64,000 nt of DNA, from NCBI GenBank assembly GCA_026168455.1, contig CM047426.1:5627001-5691000 (forward strand), read 5' to 3'. The DNA is from Theocolax elegans. Lineage: Eukaryota; Arthropoda; Insecta; Hymenoptera; Cerocephalidae. Made by a program: the position numbers and the translations under genes. Of the stretch, positions 1 to 12,145 are shown piece by piece (the first letter of the stretch is position 1; every line of letters begins with the position of its first letter). The notes under the pieces are model-generated. The model worked only from the letters and a program-made list of their open reading frames with translations. It did not search any database and was not told the DNA's origin.

Positions 1-603
1 CCATACAGCCGATTCGTACCGATACAGCCTGAACACTGCGGCACTCGACACGCTCGCACGACGCGAGATCGAGGTGCCGCGCACGGGTACGTACTGCGCA
101 GGCGCGCGGTACGAACACGGGACTCTCGAGCACGCCGAGAGTCAGAGCTCTACGGTCCGCCGTCCTGAACGGACAAGTTCCTTGCCGATAGCGCGATAGT
201 GTCTGGTGTCTCGAAGCTACGAGACTAAGTACGAGTGAGCAAAGCGAGAGAGAAACAGAGAGAGTGCATTAGCGTCCTAACCTGGTGTTCCGGAGACGAC
301 GAAAAGGTTGGTGAATTGTTACTTCCCTGCTGACGGTACCGCCAGGTATCGTAGGAGGTGCGTGCGAGCATCCCGTCCGTCCCATCCTTCCCTTCCCCTC
401 CCCTACAGCGAACCGGAATCCGAGCAGTGGAGCACGGCTCCAAGTGTTTACCGATAACCCGCGTGTTATCGAGATTCGTCGCGAGTTAACGCGGCTGGCG
501 CCCACCTTTCACTTAGTTGTTTAGTATAATAAATACTTGTTTTGTTTATATTAAATAGTAGACCCTAATTGACCTGCACCCTGATCCCCAGTGCAGCGTC
601 ACA
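1..603 (+). mobile_element. GC-rich block resembling 3' part of an LTR, or a transcript end
   Basis: This block is far richer in GC than anything after it. It ends with a polyadenylation-like arrangement: AATAAATA at about 528-535 followed by a T/G-rich stretch, then a small hairpin (CTGCAC at 574-579 pairing with GTGCAG at 591-596) and a terminal ACA at 601-603. That pattern resembles the end of many BEL/Pao or gypsy LTRs. Other hairpins lie at 121-143 (8-bp perfect stem) and about 209-226. The left end is outside the window, so neither a starting TG nor a target-site duplication can be seen. It could instead be the 3' UTR of a host gene. No convincing reading frame was found. Confidence 0.35.
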
Positions 604-810
604 AGATATAAATTGTTCAATAATAAGTGCTTGATAAAGTAAATAATTAATTTTATCTATTTGACAAATTTTAAATTTCAAACTAAATATAAGCACATAT
701 ACACATATATATAGGTATAAAATTATTTCACATAAAACAAGTAGCAATTTGTTAAGGTGGTGATATGTTAAACCATATCAGATTACCTTATTAAACGCAC
801 ATTTTTTTTA
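604..810. other. AT-rich spacer, no gene seen
   Basis: Low-complexity AT-rich sequence between the GC-rich block and the tandemly duplicated leader. It has only short random reading frames and no recognisable repeat terminus. Confidence 0.5.
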
Positions 811-2474
811 TATATACTATGTCTGATTTATATATTTTGATATTTTAATTTTATATTTAATTTATATACGTTTATTTACGTATAAATTTTATTAAATTAT
901 ATACATCTATATACATCTATGTCTAAATTATAATTATATTTTTCCTATTTTTAAAAATTAAATTATATTTTTGAAAATCCCTTTGTCATAGAGGCCAGGC
1001 AGCCTTTTTGCGCCAGCCAAGTTCTCTTCCCAGAAAAACATAAATTAAAAATTTTTCCTAATCTAATGGTTTTATATAGATATACGAATACATGCTAGAA
1101 GCGTTCTCTAAATGCTCGGGAGCTTCTACAGGACGTAATTTTGGAAATTTCTTAATTTAACATATTTAAGTTATTAAATTACCTTATAAGCAAGAGTTCT
1201 ACTTAGTATTTACTTTAATAGATTAAACTAATTAATCATAATAACTGAAAATAAACCAAACCTTAACCTTTTTCAAAATAACTTTAATTAAAATAAATTG
1301 GATGAGTAAAATTTAAATTACAGATACAAACTATATACCTTAGCCATAAATACAAATTTAAAACAAATTTAAATTATTTAATCAATAATAAATAATATTA
1401 TATATATAACAATCAATTTAAATCTTAGTTGACGGTAAGGCATAGTCAGATGCTCAAGTCGAGAAAATCCTGACTCGTTCTCAAAACTTTGTAATTTTTT
1501 TTCAACCACCTTAATCACCCTAAATTCATATAAACAATAAATAAGCTATCTATTCTACCCAATTAATAAGTAGAATTTTGAATTTTTGAAATATTTTATT
1601 TAGAACCTATCTAAAAAGGTAAAATTATGAAATTTATATATATATATACTATGTCTGATTTATATATTTTGATATTTTAATTTTGTATTTAATTTATATA
1701 CGTTTATTTACGTATAAATTTTATTAAATTATATACATCTATATACATCTATGTCTAAATTATAATTATATTTTTCCTATTTTTAAAAATTAAATTATAT
1801 TTTTGAAAATCCCTTTGTCATAGAGGCCAGGCAGCCTTTTTGCGCCAGCCAAGTTCTCTTCCCAGAAAAACATAAATTAAAAATTTTTCCTAATCTAATG
1901 GTTTTATATAGATATACGAATACATGCTAGAAGCGTTCTCTAAATGCTCGGGAGCTTCTACAGGACGTAATTTTGGAAATTTCTTAATTTAACATATTTA
2001 AGTTATTAAATTACCTTATAAGCAAGAGTTCTACTTAGTATTTACTTTAATAGATTAAACTAATTAATCATAATAACTGAAAATAAACCAAACCTTAACC
2101 TTTTTCAAAATAACTTTAATTAAAATAAATTGGATGAGTAAAATTTAAATTACAGATACAAACTATATACCTTAGCCATAAATACAAATTTAAAACAAAT
2201 TTAAATTATTTAATCAATAATAAATAATATTATATATATAACAATCAATTTAAATCTTAGTTGACGGTAAGGCATAGTCAGATGCTCAAGTCGAGAAAAT
2301 CCTGACTCGTTCTCAAAACTTTGTAATTTTTTTTCAACCACCTTAATCACCCTAAATTCATATAAACAATAAATAACCTATCTATTCTACCCAATTAATA
2401 AGTAGAATTTTGAATTTTTGAAATATTTTATTTAGAACCTATCTAAAAAGGTAAAATTATGAAATTTATATATA
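811..2474 (+). repeat. 832-bp tandem duplication of retroelement leader (two units)
   Basis: Two near-identical units, 811-1642 and 1643-2474, differ by only a few substitutions (for example AAGCTA versus AACCTA before the CTATTC run). Each carries a stretch with CGTTCTC and CGGGAGCTTCT. A diverged relative of that stretch follows at about 2490-2530, so a third, partial and older unit probably begins there. The ends of the unit match, in reverse, the leader-like sequence at 21.44-21.88 kb and its duplicate at 23.49-23.94 kb. This identifies the block as the noncoding leader of the env-bearing element downstream. There is no coding potential. Confidence 0.7.
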
Positions 2475-3185
2475 TAGATATACATTGCATGCAAGAGTCG
2501 TTCTCTATTTTTCGGGAGCTTCTCCTGGGTGTATTTTTCATTTTCATCAAATCAAAATAAGAAGACTAGTTAAAATACGTCTCAAGGAAAACATCTAGCA
2601 CATATATATACATAAATAATTTATTGTTTGTAACAAATTCAGAAATAAAGGTGAAATCCTAACCCTAAACCTAAAAATTTCACATAAATCATAAATAAAT
2701 TCAATTTATCATAATTAATTGTCAAGATTTAATATACTTAAAATATATTTCACTGTTTAACTATAAGACCCAAAATTTAATATCAAAGCTAGGTAAATCA
2801 CTCTAGCGTAGTAGATCTTATTTTGCGTAAGATCACTTTAATCAGGTAATAATAAGGAACAAATTGCAAGTTAATATAATATAATAATTATTTTAAAAGG
2901 ATAAACTTAAAAAGTAAAATAGTGCGGGAAGAAAAACAACGATTATTTATATTAATAATCAATATTAATAACTTTAAAACTTTTATTGAAAGTAAGTTCC
3001 AATATAAAATCTTATATCTTAAATACAATAAAACACATGAATGTTCAATTTTAAGTAAGCTTAAGATGTGGATATTTATAAATATATTTCAACTAAGAAT
3101 AAATAATAATTGATAAACTCTCTTAATTTAATTAATTGAAGAACATTTTTTTTTTGACTAATAAGTAATTTATTTGAACATTTAA
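2475..3185 (+). mobile_element. Leader of env-bearing LTR element, joined directly to env
   Basis: Noncoding sequence whose minus-strand homologues lie at about 21.2-21.7 kb and 23.3-23.8 kb. Shared landmarks, in order, are the CGGGAGCTTCTCCTGGGT block, the ATTTTGCGTAAGATCAC block near 2820 and AGTGCGGGAAGAA near 2920. At about 3185 the leader runs straight into the middle of env, with no gag or pol between. This can be a large internal deletion, or insertion of a spliced env RNA. No splice signal at the junction decides between them. Confidence 0.6.
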
Positions 3186-4253
3186 ATAGCGAAGATCGCG
3201 AAAGTTGATGCTATTCTAGATAACGGTAGGATAATTGCTGTAATATATCTACCCTTGGTAGATAGAATGACTTATCACCTTTATAGATTGCATCCATTAG
3301 GAGTACCGCAATATGACAGACTAAATCATATCATCGATATAGCGCAAGTAGTACCATCACATAGATACCTTATACTGGGAGCAGACCAGAAGCAATACCT
3401 AAAACTGCAAAACGAGTTACTTAATGAATGCTTGATCACACATTATTCACACATTTGTCCTATTAAGGAATCATTGAAAGATACATCTATACAAGATGAC
3501 TGTGAATTGTCAATGTTGCTAACACCAGCTCCAGATAACTTGAAACGTTGTGACATAATACTTAAACGCAACACCGACACACAATGGAATTATCTCCAGA
3601 CCGATGGAACATGGATCTTTTCTGCCCCCAGTCACGAGACACTACATATAATATGCCAAAATCAACCCGACCAACTAACAACTACAGAAGGAGTAGGGAT
3701 TCTAAGATTAGCTCCTACCTGCCTTGCCCGAACAAAGACAGATGAATTAACACATGAAACAATCCACATAAATACACAACAGTATATATATAAACCTGAA
3801 ATAAAACTAAACATTTCAGAGGTATATCCAGCATTTAAAGAATCAGAATACATTAACTTACACATGGTGTCAGAAACAGGCAATGACTGGAAAACTAAGG
3901 GCAAATCAATACACCAAATAGTGCTTAAAATAAAGGAAATAGGACAGCACAAAAGAGAAATAGTAAACACTCATACCCTGTTATATGGAAGTCTAGGATT
4001 TCAAATCATTATAATCATAATTGTTATAATTCTCTGCAGAAAAGCCATTATACGTAGAAGGAAGAAAACGAAAATTATTAAGGAAAACACAACAGTGATG
4101 CTACAGAAAGTAGTAGAAAAATCAGCGGAAAAATTCGAAGACAACATTAATGACGTAGAACTGGGGACAATAACGAATGACTCCCACACTACACGTCCTA
4201 CCCTAACCCAAAGACTATCGTTTCCCAACCAACAATGTATATCGGACAGCTAA
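3186..4253 (+). pseudogene. env: 5'-truncated retroviral-type Env (errantivirus / baculovirus F-like), C-terminal part
   Basis: The frame is open from the codon after the TAA at 3183 to the stop at 4251-4253. The first ATG is at 3267, but family-like sequence begins before it, so the ORF start is an accident of truncation. The motif LYRLHPLGVPQY is typical of the ectodomain of insect gypsy/errantivirus Env proteins. A hydrophobic isoleucine-rich segment at about 3990-4035 is the membrane anchor, followed by a basic stretch and a cytoplasmic tail of roughly 75 residues. The signal peptide, the proteolytic cleavage site and the fusion peptide are absent, so this copy cannot encode a complete fusion protein. 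The last 40 or so codons recur at 6080-6228. The RRM ORF follows 125 bp downstream. Confidence 0.8.
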
Positions 4254-4378
4254 TCTTTCATTCTAAAAGACCAAACATACCTTAAATTCTTATATGACTC
4301 AAAATAACAAAATTAAAAGAAAACAATTTTATTTTTTTAACAATAAAGCACGGAATCCCAGACAGAAACTCACGAATT

Positions 4379-5100
4379 GAAACTACTTGGAACTTCTGGG
4401 TCAAACATCTGAAACCGCTAGTCAACCAGAACCACCCAGCCCAGAGCAAAAGATTGACAGGAGTGAAGAGGAATCAGAAGAAATAAGGGAACCCCATAAG
4501 CGAAGGCTTCATGTTTTACTACCATGGGGCACTTCCGAACAAGAATTCGAGGAGGAATTCATAAAATATGGCCCAATTGAATGTTTATATACCATACTTC
4601 ATAAAGAGGCACCAAATCCGAACCAGCATCCGTCTTACCATGGATTTGTAACCTTCGTTAACGAAGAGGATGCAAAAGTAGCCGTGCAAAAATCGCCAAA
4701 ATACAAGCCAAAATTCGCTTATAAGAGGCCCGTCCCCACTCACATTCCAGAATACAATCTGAAAACCTACCACATACCCTGCAAATCATGGATAAATTCA
4801 ACACACTTTCAAACACACGTGGCCATATGCGAAAAGCAACAGTCACATAAGACTAGAGTACATTGGTTTTGTGGAAAATACATCGATGGCAAGGATTGGC
4901 TTGAACATTTGGCCAATTGTAATATAAGAAACTTTGACTACTATACACCTAAACAAATCGAAGAAAAGGAAGAAGATGAAACTATGGCCCTTTTAAATTT
5001 CCTAAAAATGACCCCAGTGGAAACCTTGGAACTAATGGCCTTTGAAACCCCATCCTACATCCAAGAACTTGAAGGCTTAGACCTATCCAAAAAGGATTAG
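4379..5100 (+). CDS. Accessory ORF of the env-bearing retroelement: RRM plus tandem HCHC zinc-like modules
   Basis: The frame is open from just after a TGA at 4376 to the TAG at 5098, about 240 codons. No ATG lies near its beginning, so it is probably entered by splicing or starts at a non-AUG codon. Residues are numbered from the TTG at 4387. Residues 1-38 are Glu/Pro/Ser-rich. Residues 40-113 look like an RNA recognition motif: beta-1 RLHVLLPWG, helix SEQEFEEEF, and an RNP1-like strand YHGFVTFVNEEDA. Two tandem modules follow, each H-x2-C-x11-H-x3-C: H129/C132/H144/C148 and H159/C162/H174/C178. The second matches the zinc finger of the SIAH-like protein at 38.1 kb. An acidic tail follows. 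A role in binding the element's RNA is inference. It lies between env and the 3' LTR, where accessory genes sit in some retroelements. Confidence 0.7.
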
Positions 5101-6228
<1,128 letters not shown>

Positions 6229-6352
6229 CTTTCATTCTAAAAGACCAAACATACCTTAAATTCTTATATGACTCAAAATAACAAAATTAAAAGAAAACAA
6301 TTTTATTTTTTTAACAATAAAGCACGGAATCCCAGACAGAAACTCACGAATT

Positions 6353-7061
6353 GAAACTACTTGGAACTTCTGGGTCAAACATCTGAAACCGCTAGTCAAC
6401 CAGAACCACCCAGCCCAGAGCAAAAGATTGACAGGAGTGAAGAGGAATCAGAAGAAATAAGGGAACCCCATAAGCGAAGGCTTCATGTTTTACTACCATG
6501 GGGCACTTCCGAACAAGAATTCGAGGAGGAATTCATAAATATGGCCCAATTGAATGTTATATACCATACTTCATAAAGAGGCACCAAATCCGAACCAGCA
6601 TCCGTCTTACCATGGATTTGTAACCTTCGTTAACGAAGAGGATGCAAAAGTAGCCGTGCAAAAATCGCCAAAATACAACGCTTATAAGAGGCCCGTCCCC
6701 ACTCACATTCCAGAATACAATCTGAAAACCTACCACATACCCTGCAAATCATGGATAAATTCAACACACTTTCAAACACACGTGGCCATATGCGAAAAGC
6801 AACAGTCACATAAGACTAGAGTACATTGGTTTTGTGGAAAATACATCGATGGCAAGGATTGGCTTGAACATTTGGCCAATTGTAATATAAGAAACTTGAC
6901 TACTATACACCTAAACAAATCGAAGAAAAGGAAGAAGATGAAACTATGGCCCTTTTAAATTTCCTAAAAATGACCCCAGTGGAAACCTTGGAACTAATGG
7001 CCTTGAAACCCCATCCTACATCCAAGAACTTGAAGGCTTAGACCTATCCAAAAAGGATTAG
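6353..7061 (+). pseudogene. Second copy of the RRM/zinc ORF, broken by frameshifts
   Basis: This aligns along its length to 4379-5100 but has several small deletions. One A is lost near 6537, one T near 6557, a group of bases near 6679, one T near 6896 and one T near 7003. Together they break the RRM and the C-terminal tail into short frames. The two zinc-like modules remain readable in one frame between about 6680 and 6890. Many losses fall in homopolymers, so sequencing or consensus error is a serious alternative to genuine decay. Confidence 0.85.
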
Positions 7062-7608
7062 GACAACCTTGGCCATATTATATTAATATAATCACTATCT
7101 TAAGGACTTGGTAAAATAATATATAAAAATATAAATATTTACAATCTTTGCATATGCCAAAATATATTTTATATCTTCTTCCCCAACATCATCAACAATG
7201 CCATTTCAACGCCACAGTCCGCAGAATCAACACCTTCAACAAGCAACATTAATGCGATTCTTAATTACCGTATAACCTAATCTTAATATTATCATATAGT
7301 ATTATTTCGTAATTCATATGTAGAACTTAATTAGGACTTAAAACTCCAGGGATGGACCATCGATGATTCTCAATCAAATTTTAATTGGGTTCTTCTATTT
7401 CCTTCTTATTTATATCAAAGATGTCAAATTTATTATTCTGAAATCCCTAAATTGATTGTTCCTACTAATATTTAAGTATATACTGAGGTCAAACATTAAG
7501 ATTATACCCATAAAAGCATCATAACTCAACAACAAACAAACAAGGCTACCCTATAGTTAAACAAATAACATATTATAACGTATAAATTTACTATATGTTA
7601 TAAAAAGT

Positions 7609-7669
<61 letters not shown>

Positions 7670-7915
7670 CTCATATATATAAAACCAATGCATGCACAAT
7701 TGAATAGATTGAGGATGTTGGGTAAGATAAGACAAAAAGACCGAAAGAGTATAACAATATTCCATTAACAAAACACAAAACCTTACAATCGGAATAATTG
7801 ATTTGACATACCAAAAATTAATAAACTTGCTAAAATTCTAAATTTTCAATGGTCTATCACAATCATAGTTAGCTTAGGATTATAGAGGACGATAATCATT
7901 CTAAGCGGGGGATGA
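7062..7915 (+). mobile_element. 3' untranslated region, (AT)n tract and polypurine tract of the env/RRM element
   Basis: The first 550 bp repeat the 3' segment at 5101-5649. A short (AT)n run lies at about 7613-7664, followed by unique sequence. At 7903-7915 the purine-rich AAGCGGGGGATGA stands directly before TGTTACATGC. That is the position expected for a plus-strand priming tract in front of a 3' LTR. Confidence 0.6.
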
Positions 7916-8822
7916 TGTTACATGCATACTTTTATATATATATGCGTGTAACTATATATACATGCGTAAATTGAAAAATTAGGTTAATTTATATGTATAT
8001 GTGAATAGTGTGTAGATATTATATACGCATGTAAATTTGCATAATAAATGCCTAAATTATAATATATATAATTTAGATTTGATAAATAAAAAACTAACTA
8101 CATTAGGCCATTTACGCGCATATAATATCTATAAACTCACTCGAACATTCGAAATAATATTTCGAATAGAATTGAATGAGCAAAGCCAAGCGTCGAAAAG
8201 TGCAAACAATGCATCCTCCCCCATTAGTGACGTCAAACTAATTTGGGGAGAGGTGCATTCCTGCCCACGCTCTTGGCTAAAATTTTCACGGCGTGGCGTC
8301 AGTACGCTTGTAGGCCTTAACTGCGCTAGACGTATAGCTATTTTCTTGAATTTACTCAGTTATATAGCTAATTATAAATTAGATAAATAAGAAAGAAATC
8401 AAATCTATTGGGAAGCTAATAAATATATATATATATATATAATACAGTTGTTGATTTTAAATTAAATAAATTATATACAAAACCAGCCATTTGGAGAAAA
8501 TAAAAGCATACATATATACATATATATAAATAACTCAGACAATTTAATTAAATAAGTATAATCAATTATATAGAAGAGTATAACTCACAATCAATTCAAG
8601 GTAAGGAATATTTAAATACTTATTAGATAATTAAAGAAAATCAAACCCAATTTTAAATATCGGATAGAGAGAGAGAGAGAGAGAAATAATAGAGATAATT
8701 TTCTTTTAACTTCCATTGCCAGCGAGTTCTGCTGGAAATCCTGTATAGGATTTAGATAAAATAAAAATTCTATTGCTAATTAAATTATTATTAATTTAAA
8801 ATAAACTTTGATGTATATAACA
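7916..8822 (+). mobile_element. 3' LTR of the env/RRM element
   Basis: It begins TGTTACATGCAT, immediately after the purine tract, and includes an internal inverted copy of its start (GCGTGTAAC near 7945). The right end is less certain: TGTATATAACA at 8812-8822 gives a length of about 907 bp, close to the 892 bp of the solo LTR at 45293. The CRE-hairpin module begins 268 bp inside, against 273 bp in the other LTR. A (GA)n run lies near 8669-8692. No 5' LTR of the element is visible in the window. Confidence 0.6.
8184..8305 (+). promoter_or_regulatory. CRE-hairpin module, copy 1
   Basis: The sequence starts AAGCCAAGCGTCGAA, then forms a hairpin at 8208-8259. The arms are roughly AATGCATCCTCCCCCATTAGT and its near-complement, and the loop contains TGACGTCA at 8228-8235. 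After the hairpin comes CCCACGC, later matched by GGCGTGG at about 8290. The same order of elements occurs at 45566 and 51612, although the surrounding DNA is diverged. Function is unknown. A CREB/ATF-type binding site or an RNA structure are the obvious options. Confidence 0.7.
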
Positions 8823-9900
8823 ATAACATCTCTTTAATAAAATAAATATTTATTTATAATTAAATGTAGTAAGTGCACTTATTCAAATTCAATTAATATT
8901 TTTTTCCTTTACGGTAATGAATTAAACTTTATGAAGAACTTATCGTTCTCAATTTAATCCCCTCCCCATATATTTAATAAATTATATTTCTTGTTAAGCA
9001 AAATGCAGCACGTGCTAAAGTTCTATTTGAGTATATGATTTATGTAAGCTAAAATCGAGAAAATAAGCGTAACTGTTAATTTATTAACAATTGACTGTAA
9101 AAGCCAAACCTAAAATTAAAAATTGATTATCAATAAAAATGTCTATCCATTATCATTGATCCAAATTTATATACATAAAGACAAAAAAATATTCCACAAA
9201 AAAGATAAAAAAACAATGTCAAATCTTAAACCGTAAAGAAAAGTGTACTTATGTATCGTCGAAAAATAAAATAAATGGTATATATATGGATATTTACGTT
9301 AATTTCCGAACACAATCGTCTTTTGAAAGAGATCTGAAGTTTCCATCATTGTATTCTAAAATTCTGGTTTTTTAACGAAAAAGTTGATCGAGAATTGAGG
9401 AGCTTAATTAAATACACTATCATTAAAGCAAAAAGATCGTTTGCAAAATGATTATACTCTATATTTCTTTTACAAAAAATCAAAGTTCAACAATGGAAAC
9501 TTCATATCCATCCTTCGGAAACGGTCTGACCATACACTTTAAACCCAATATTACCGTAATTATCGCACGAAAATTCGTTAATTTTCGTCACAACAGAGGA
9601 GAGAGCTCTTTCACGAGAGTTATTTTCTCGGCTTGTGTCTTTTAATCGTCCCCGGAAATGAAATTTTAATCAGACTTTTTAATTGAGGAAGCTAATCTAA
9701 TTAAAACTCCTATTCCGAAAATATAATTTCATCAAGCTTGACAGTACTGGGATTCCAAGGTATAGTCGATATATTACGGTTTTAATAACTTTTCGTTTAT
9801 CGCGTTACGATATTTTCTCTCCCTCTCTACGGATACACATCACGTACATTTCTGATTCTTAGACGTATTTTTATTATGAATAAAAATTTTTTTTCTAATT
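8823..9900. other. AT-rich noncoding DNA
   Basis: No recognisable gene. A modestly GC-richer patch near 9500-9650 has CpG words and a small hairpin (ACGAAAAT to ATTTTCGT, about 9569-9590), but its open frame shows no family signature. Confidence 0.4.
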
Positions 9901-11420
9901 TGTAATTTTTACCCTCCGTTGTTGAATTAGTTAATTGTCCATATAGTTGAGGGTCAATAATAAATAGATCCAATTATTTATTTAAGTTCACGATGTTTAG
10001 TTAGCAGACCTCTTCAGGTATTGAATCATTTGACAAAATCAGTATTAATATATTTTTTTACAATAATATGAATTTTTCAAATACAAATTAAATTTTACCT
10101 TAGTACCGAAAATAAGATTATATACATATATAAAAAAATTCTTTTTCTTTTGTGTTTAACTAAATTGAGTAACTAATATATTTTATAAACCGATAAATAT
10201 TGTTACACACTTTCATACACATAATCGAACGTTAAATTCATTTTTAATTCAATATATTTTATATATAGGTTAGATCGCGGTTATAAGAGTCGTATATTGA
10301 ATCCTGCAATTTTTAAGAACATATATACCGCTTACTTTCAACATTTTTTTTCACATGTATGTGTGTGTGTCCATTTAACGTAAGTTATAAGTGCCCCGTT
10401 TACTAAAAGTGATACAGTGTTATACTGTGTTCTTTTCAAAATTGCTTTAAAACTTCTCGAAAATGTATTTTCGAAAGATGTAAAAAGTAAAGGAAATATG
10501 AAAAAGTTTGTTGTTTATAGTCCAACCGTTTGTGAACTGCTGTTCTCAATAATCCTACGAAAATAGTGAAAGTAATGTTACGAACGACGGCGATACTTGT
10601 TTTCTTGTATGAATTGTTGGCGTGAGTAAAAATTACTAGTTTCCCGCGCTTGTAATTTTTACCCTCCGTTGTTGAATTAGTTAATTGTCCATATAGTTGA
10701 GGGTCAATAATAAATAGATCCAATTTATTTATTTAAGTTCACGATGTTTAGTTAGCAGACCTCTTCAGGTATTGAATTCATTTGACAAAATCAGTATTAA
10801 TATATTTTTTACAATAATTATGAATTTTTCAAATACAAATTAAATTTTACCTTAGTACCGAAAATAAGATTATATACATATATAAAAAAAATTCTTTTTC
10901 TTTTGTGTTTAACTAAATTGAGTAACTAATATATTTTATAAACCGATAAATATTTGTTACACACTTTCATACACATAATCGAACGTTAAATTCATTTTTA
11001 ATTCAATATATTTTATATATAGGTTAGATCGCGGTTATAAGAGTCGTATATTGAATCCTGCAATTTTTAAGAAAATATATACCGCTTAAACTTTCACATG
11101 TGTGTTGTGTGTGTGTGTGTGTGTATGTGTGTGTGTCCATTTAACGTAAGTTATAAGTGCCCCGTTTACTAAAAGTGATACAGTGTTATACTGTGTTCTT
11201 TTCAAAATTGCTTTAAAACTTCTCGAAAATGTATTTTCGAAAGATGTAAAAAGTAAAGGAAATATGAAAAAGTTTGTTGTTTATAGTCCAACCGTTTGTG
11301 AACTGCTGTTCTCAATAATCCTACGAAAATAGTGAAAGTAATGTTACGAACGACGGCGATACTTGTTTTCTTGTATGAATTGTTGGCGTGAGTAAAAATT
11401 ACTAGTTTCCCGCGCTTGTA
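9901..11420. repeat. 750-bp tandem duplication
   Basis: Unit 1 (9901-10650) and unit 2 (10651 to about 11420) are nearly identical. They differ in homopolymer lengths and in a (TG)n run that is longer in unit 2 (about 11100-11138). The short minus-strand frames that appear in both copies are preserved only because the DNA is duplicated; I see no protein family in them. What the unit derives from is not clear. Confidence 0.85.
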
Positions 11421-12109
11421 ATTTTTATGTTTCATAAGAAAATAAATGTTTAATTAAATTATCTTTATATTTTGAAATGTTGTAATATATGAAATATATA
11501 TAACATCTAATTTTTAAAATTATTAGTTTAATAAGTTAATGTATGGAAATGATTCGAATATACCACAGAGTGATCGATTTATTTTTGAAAAGCTCGATAT
11601 AACGTTTATTATTAAAATTAATAAAAATTGTAGGTTTGTAATTAACTTTGAGATGTATTTTATAGAATTTTAATAATTACACGAATAACACACAAAAAAT
11701 AGAAAATATTTTAAACCAATTATCGAATTAACACGATTAATTCACATCTTACGGAAATACAGATATAATGTTAAATTATTTTATTATTCCCCTAATTTCA
11801 CAAAGACAATACGGTCACCCAAATGAATATGAAAAATACCGTAACCGCGGGAAATTTAAATTTTCAATTATCTCTCGACGTTAACATACATCGTCAATAA
11901 AAAAATCCACGAACTCGATTTAAATAATAATAGTAAAAGAACAAAAAAAAAGGTAGAAAGTAAGCGACACGATATACGTAGCAAATAAATAGTATGAATA
12001 TGAAATAAGGATATAAATACAAAAGGAAACGCGCTCACACCTATATATACGTATATATTCATTATCAATTTAAATAAAACTCACGCGAACCAAATAACTT
12101 CGATTTCGC

Positions 12110-12145
<36 letters not shown>

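Noticed and set aside
496..504. TGGCGCCCA, which resembles a tRNA-Lys primer-binding site
   Set aside because: It lies before the polyadenylation-like signal and the ACA end, not after an LTR end, and the match stops after nine bases.
1095..1135. GAAGCGTTC words resembling heat-shock elements in the leader
   Set aside because: The spacing between GAA and TTC is three bases instead of two, and the pattern is not kept in the other leader copy (AGTCGTTC).
2655..2680. CCTAACCCTAAACC, telomere-like words
   Set aside because: Only two or three imperfect repeats; insect telomeres usually use TTAGG, and there is no array.
10436..11435. Two near-identical minus-strand frames of 77-95 codons
   Set aside because: They match only because the DNA is tandemly duplicated. 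Composition is ordinary for AT-rich random frames and no domain is visible.
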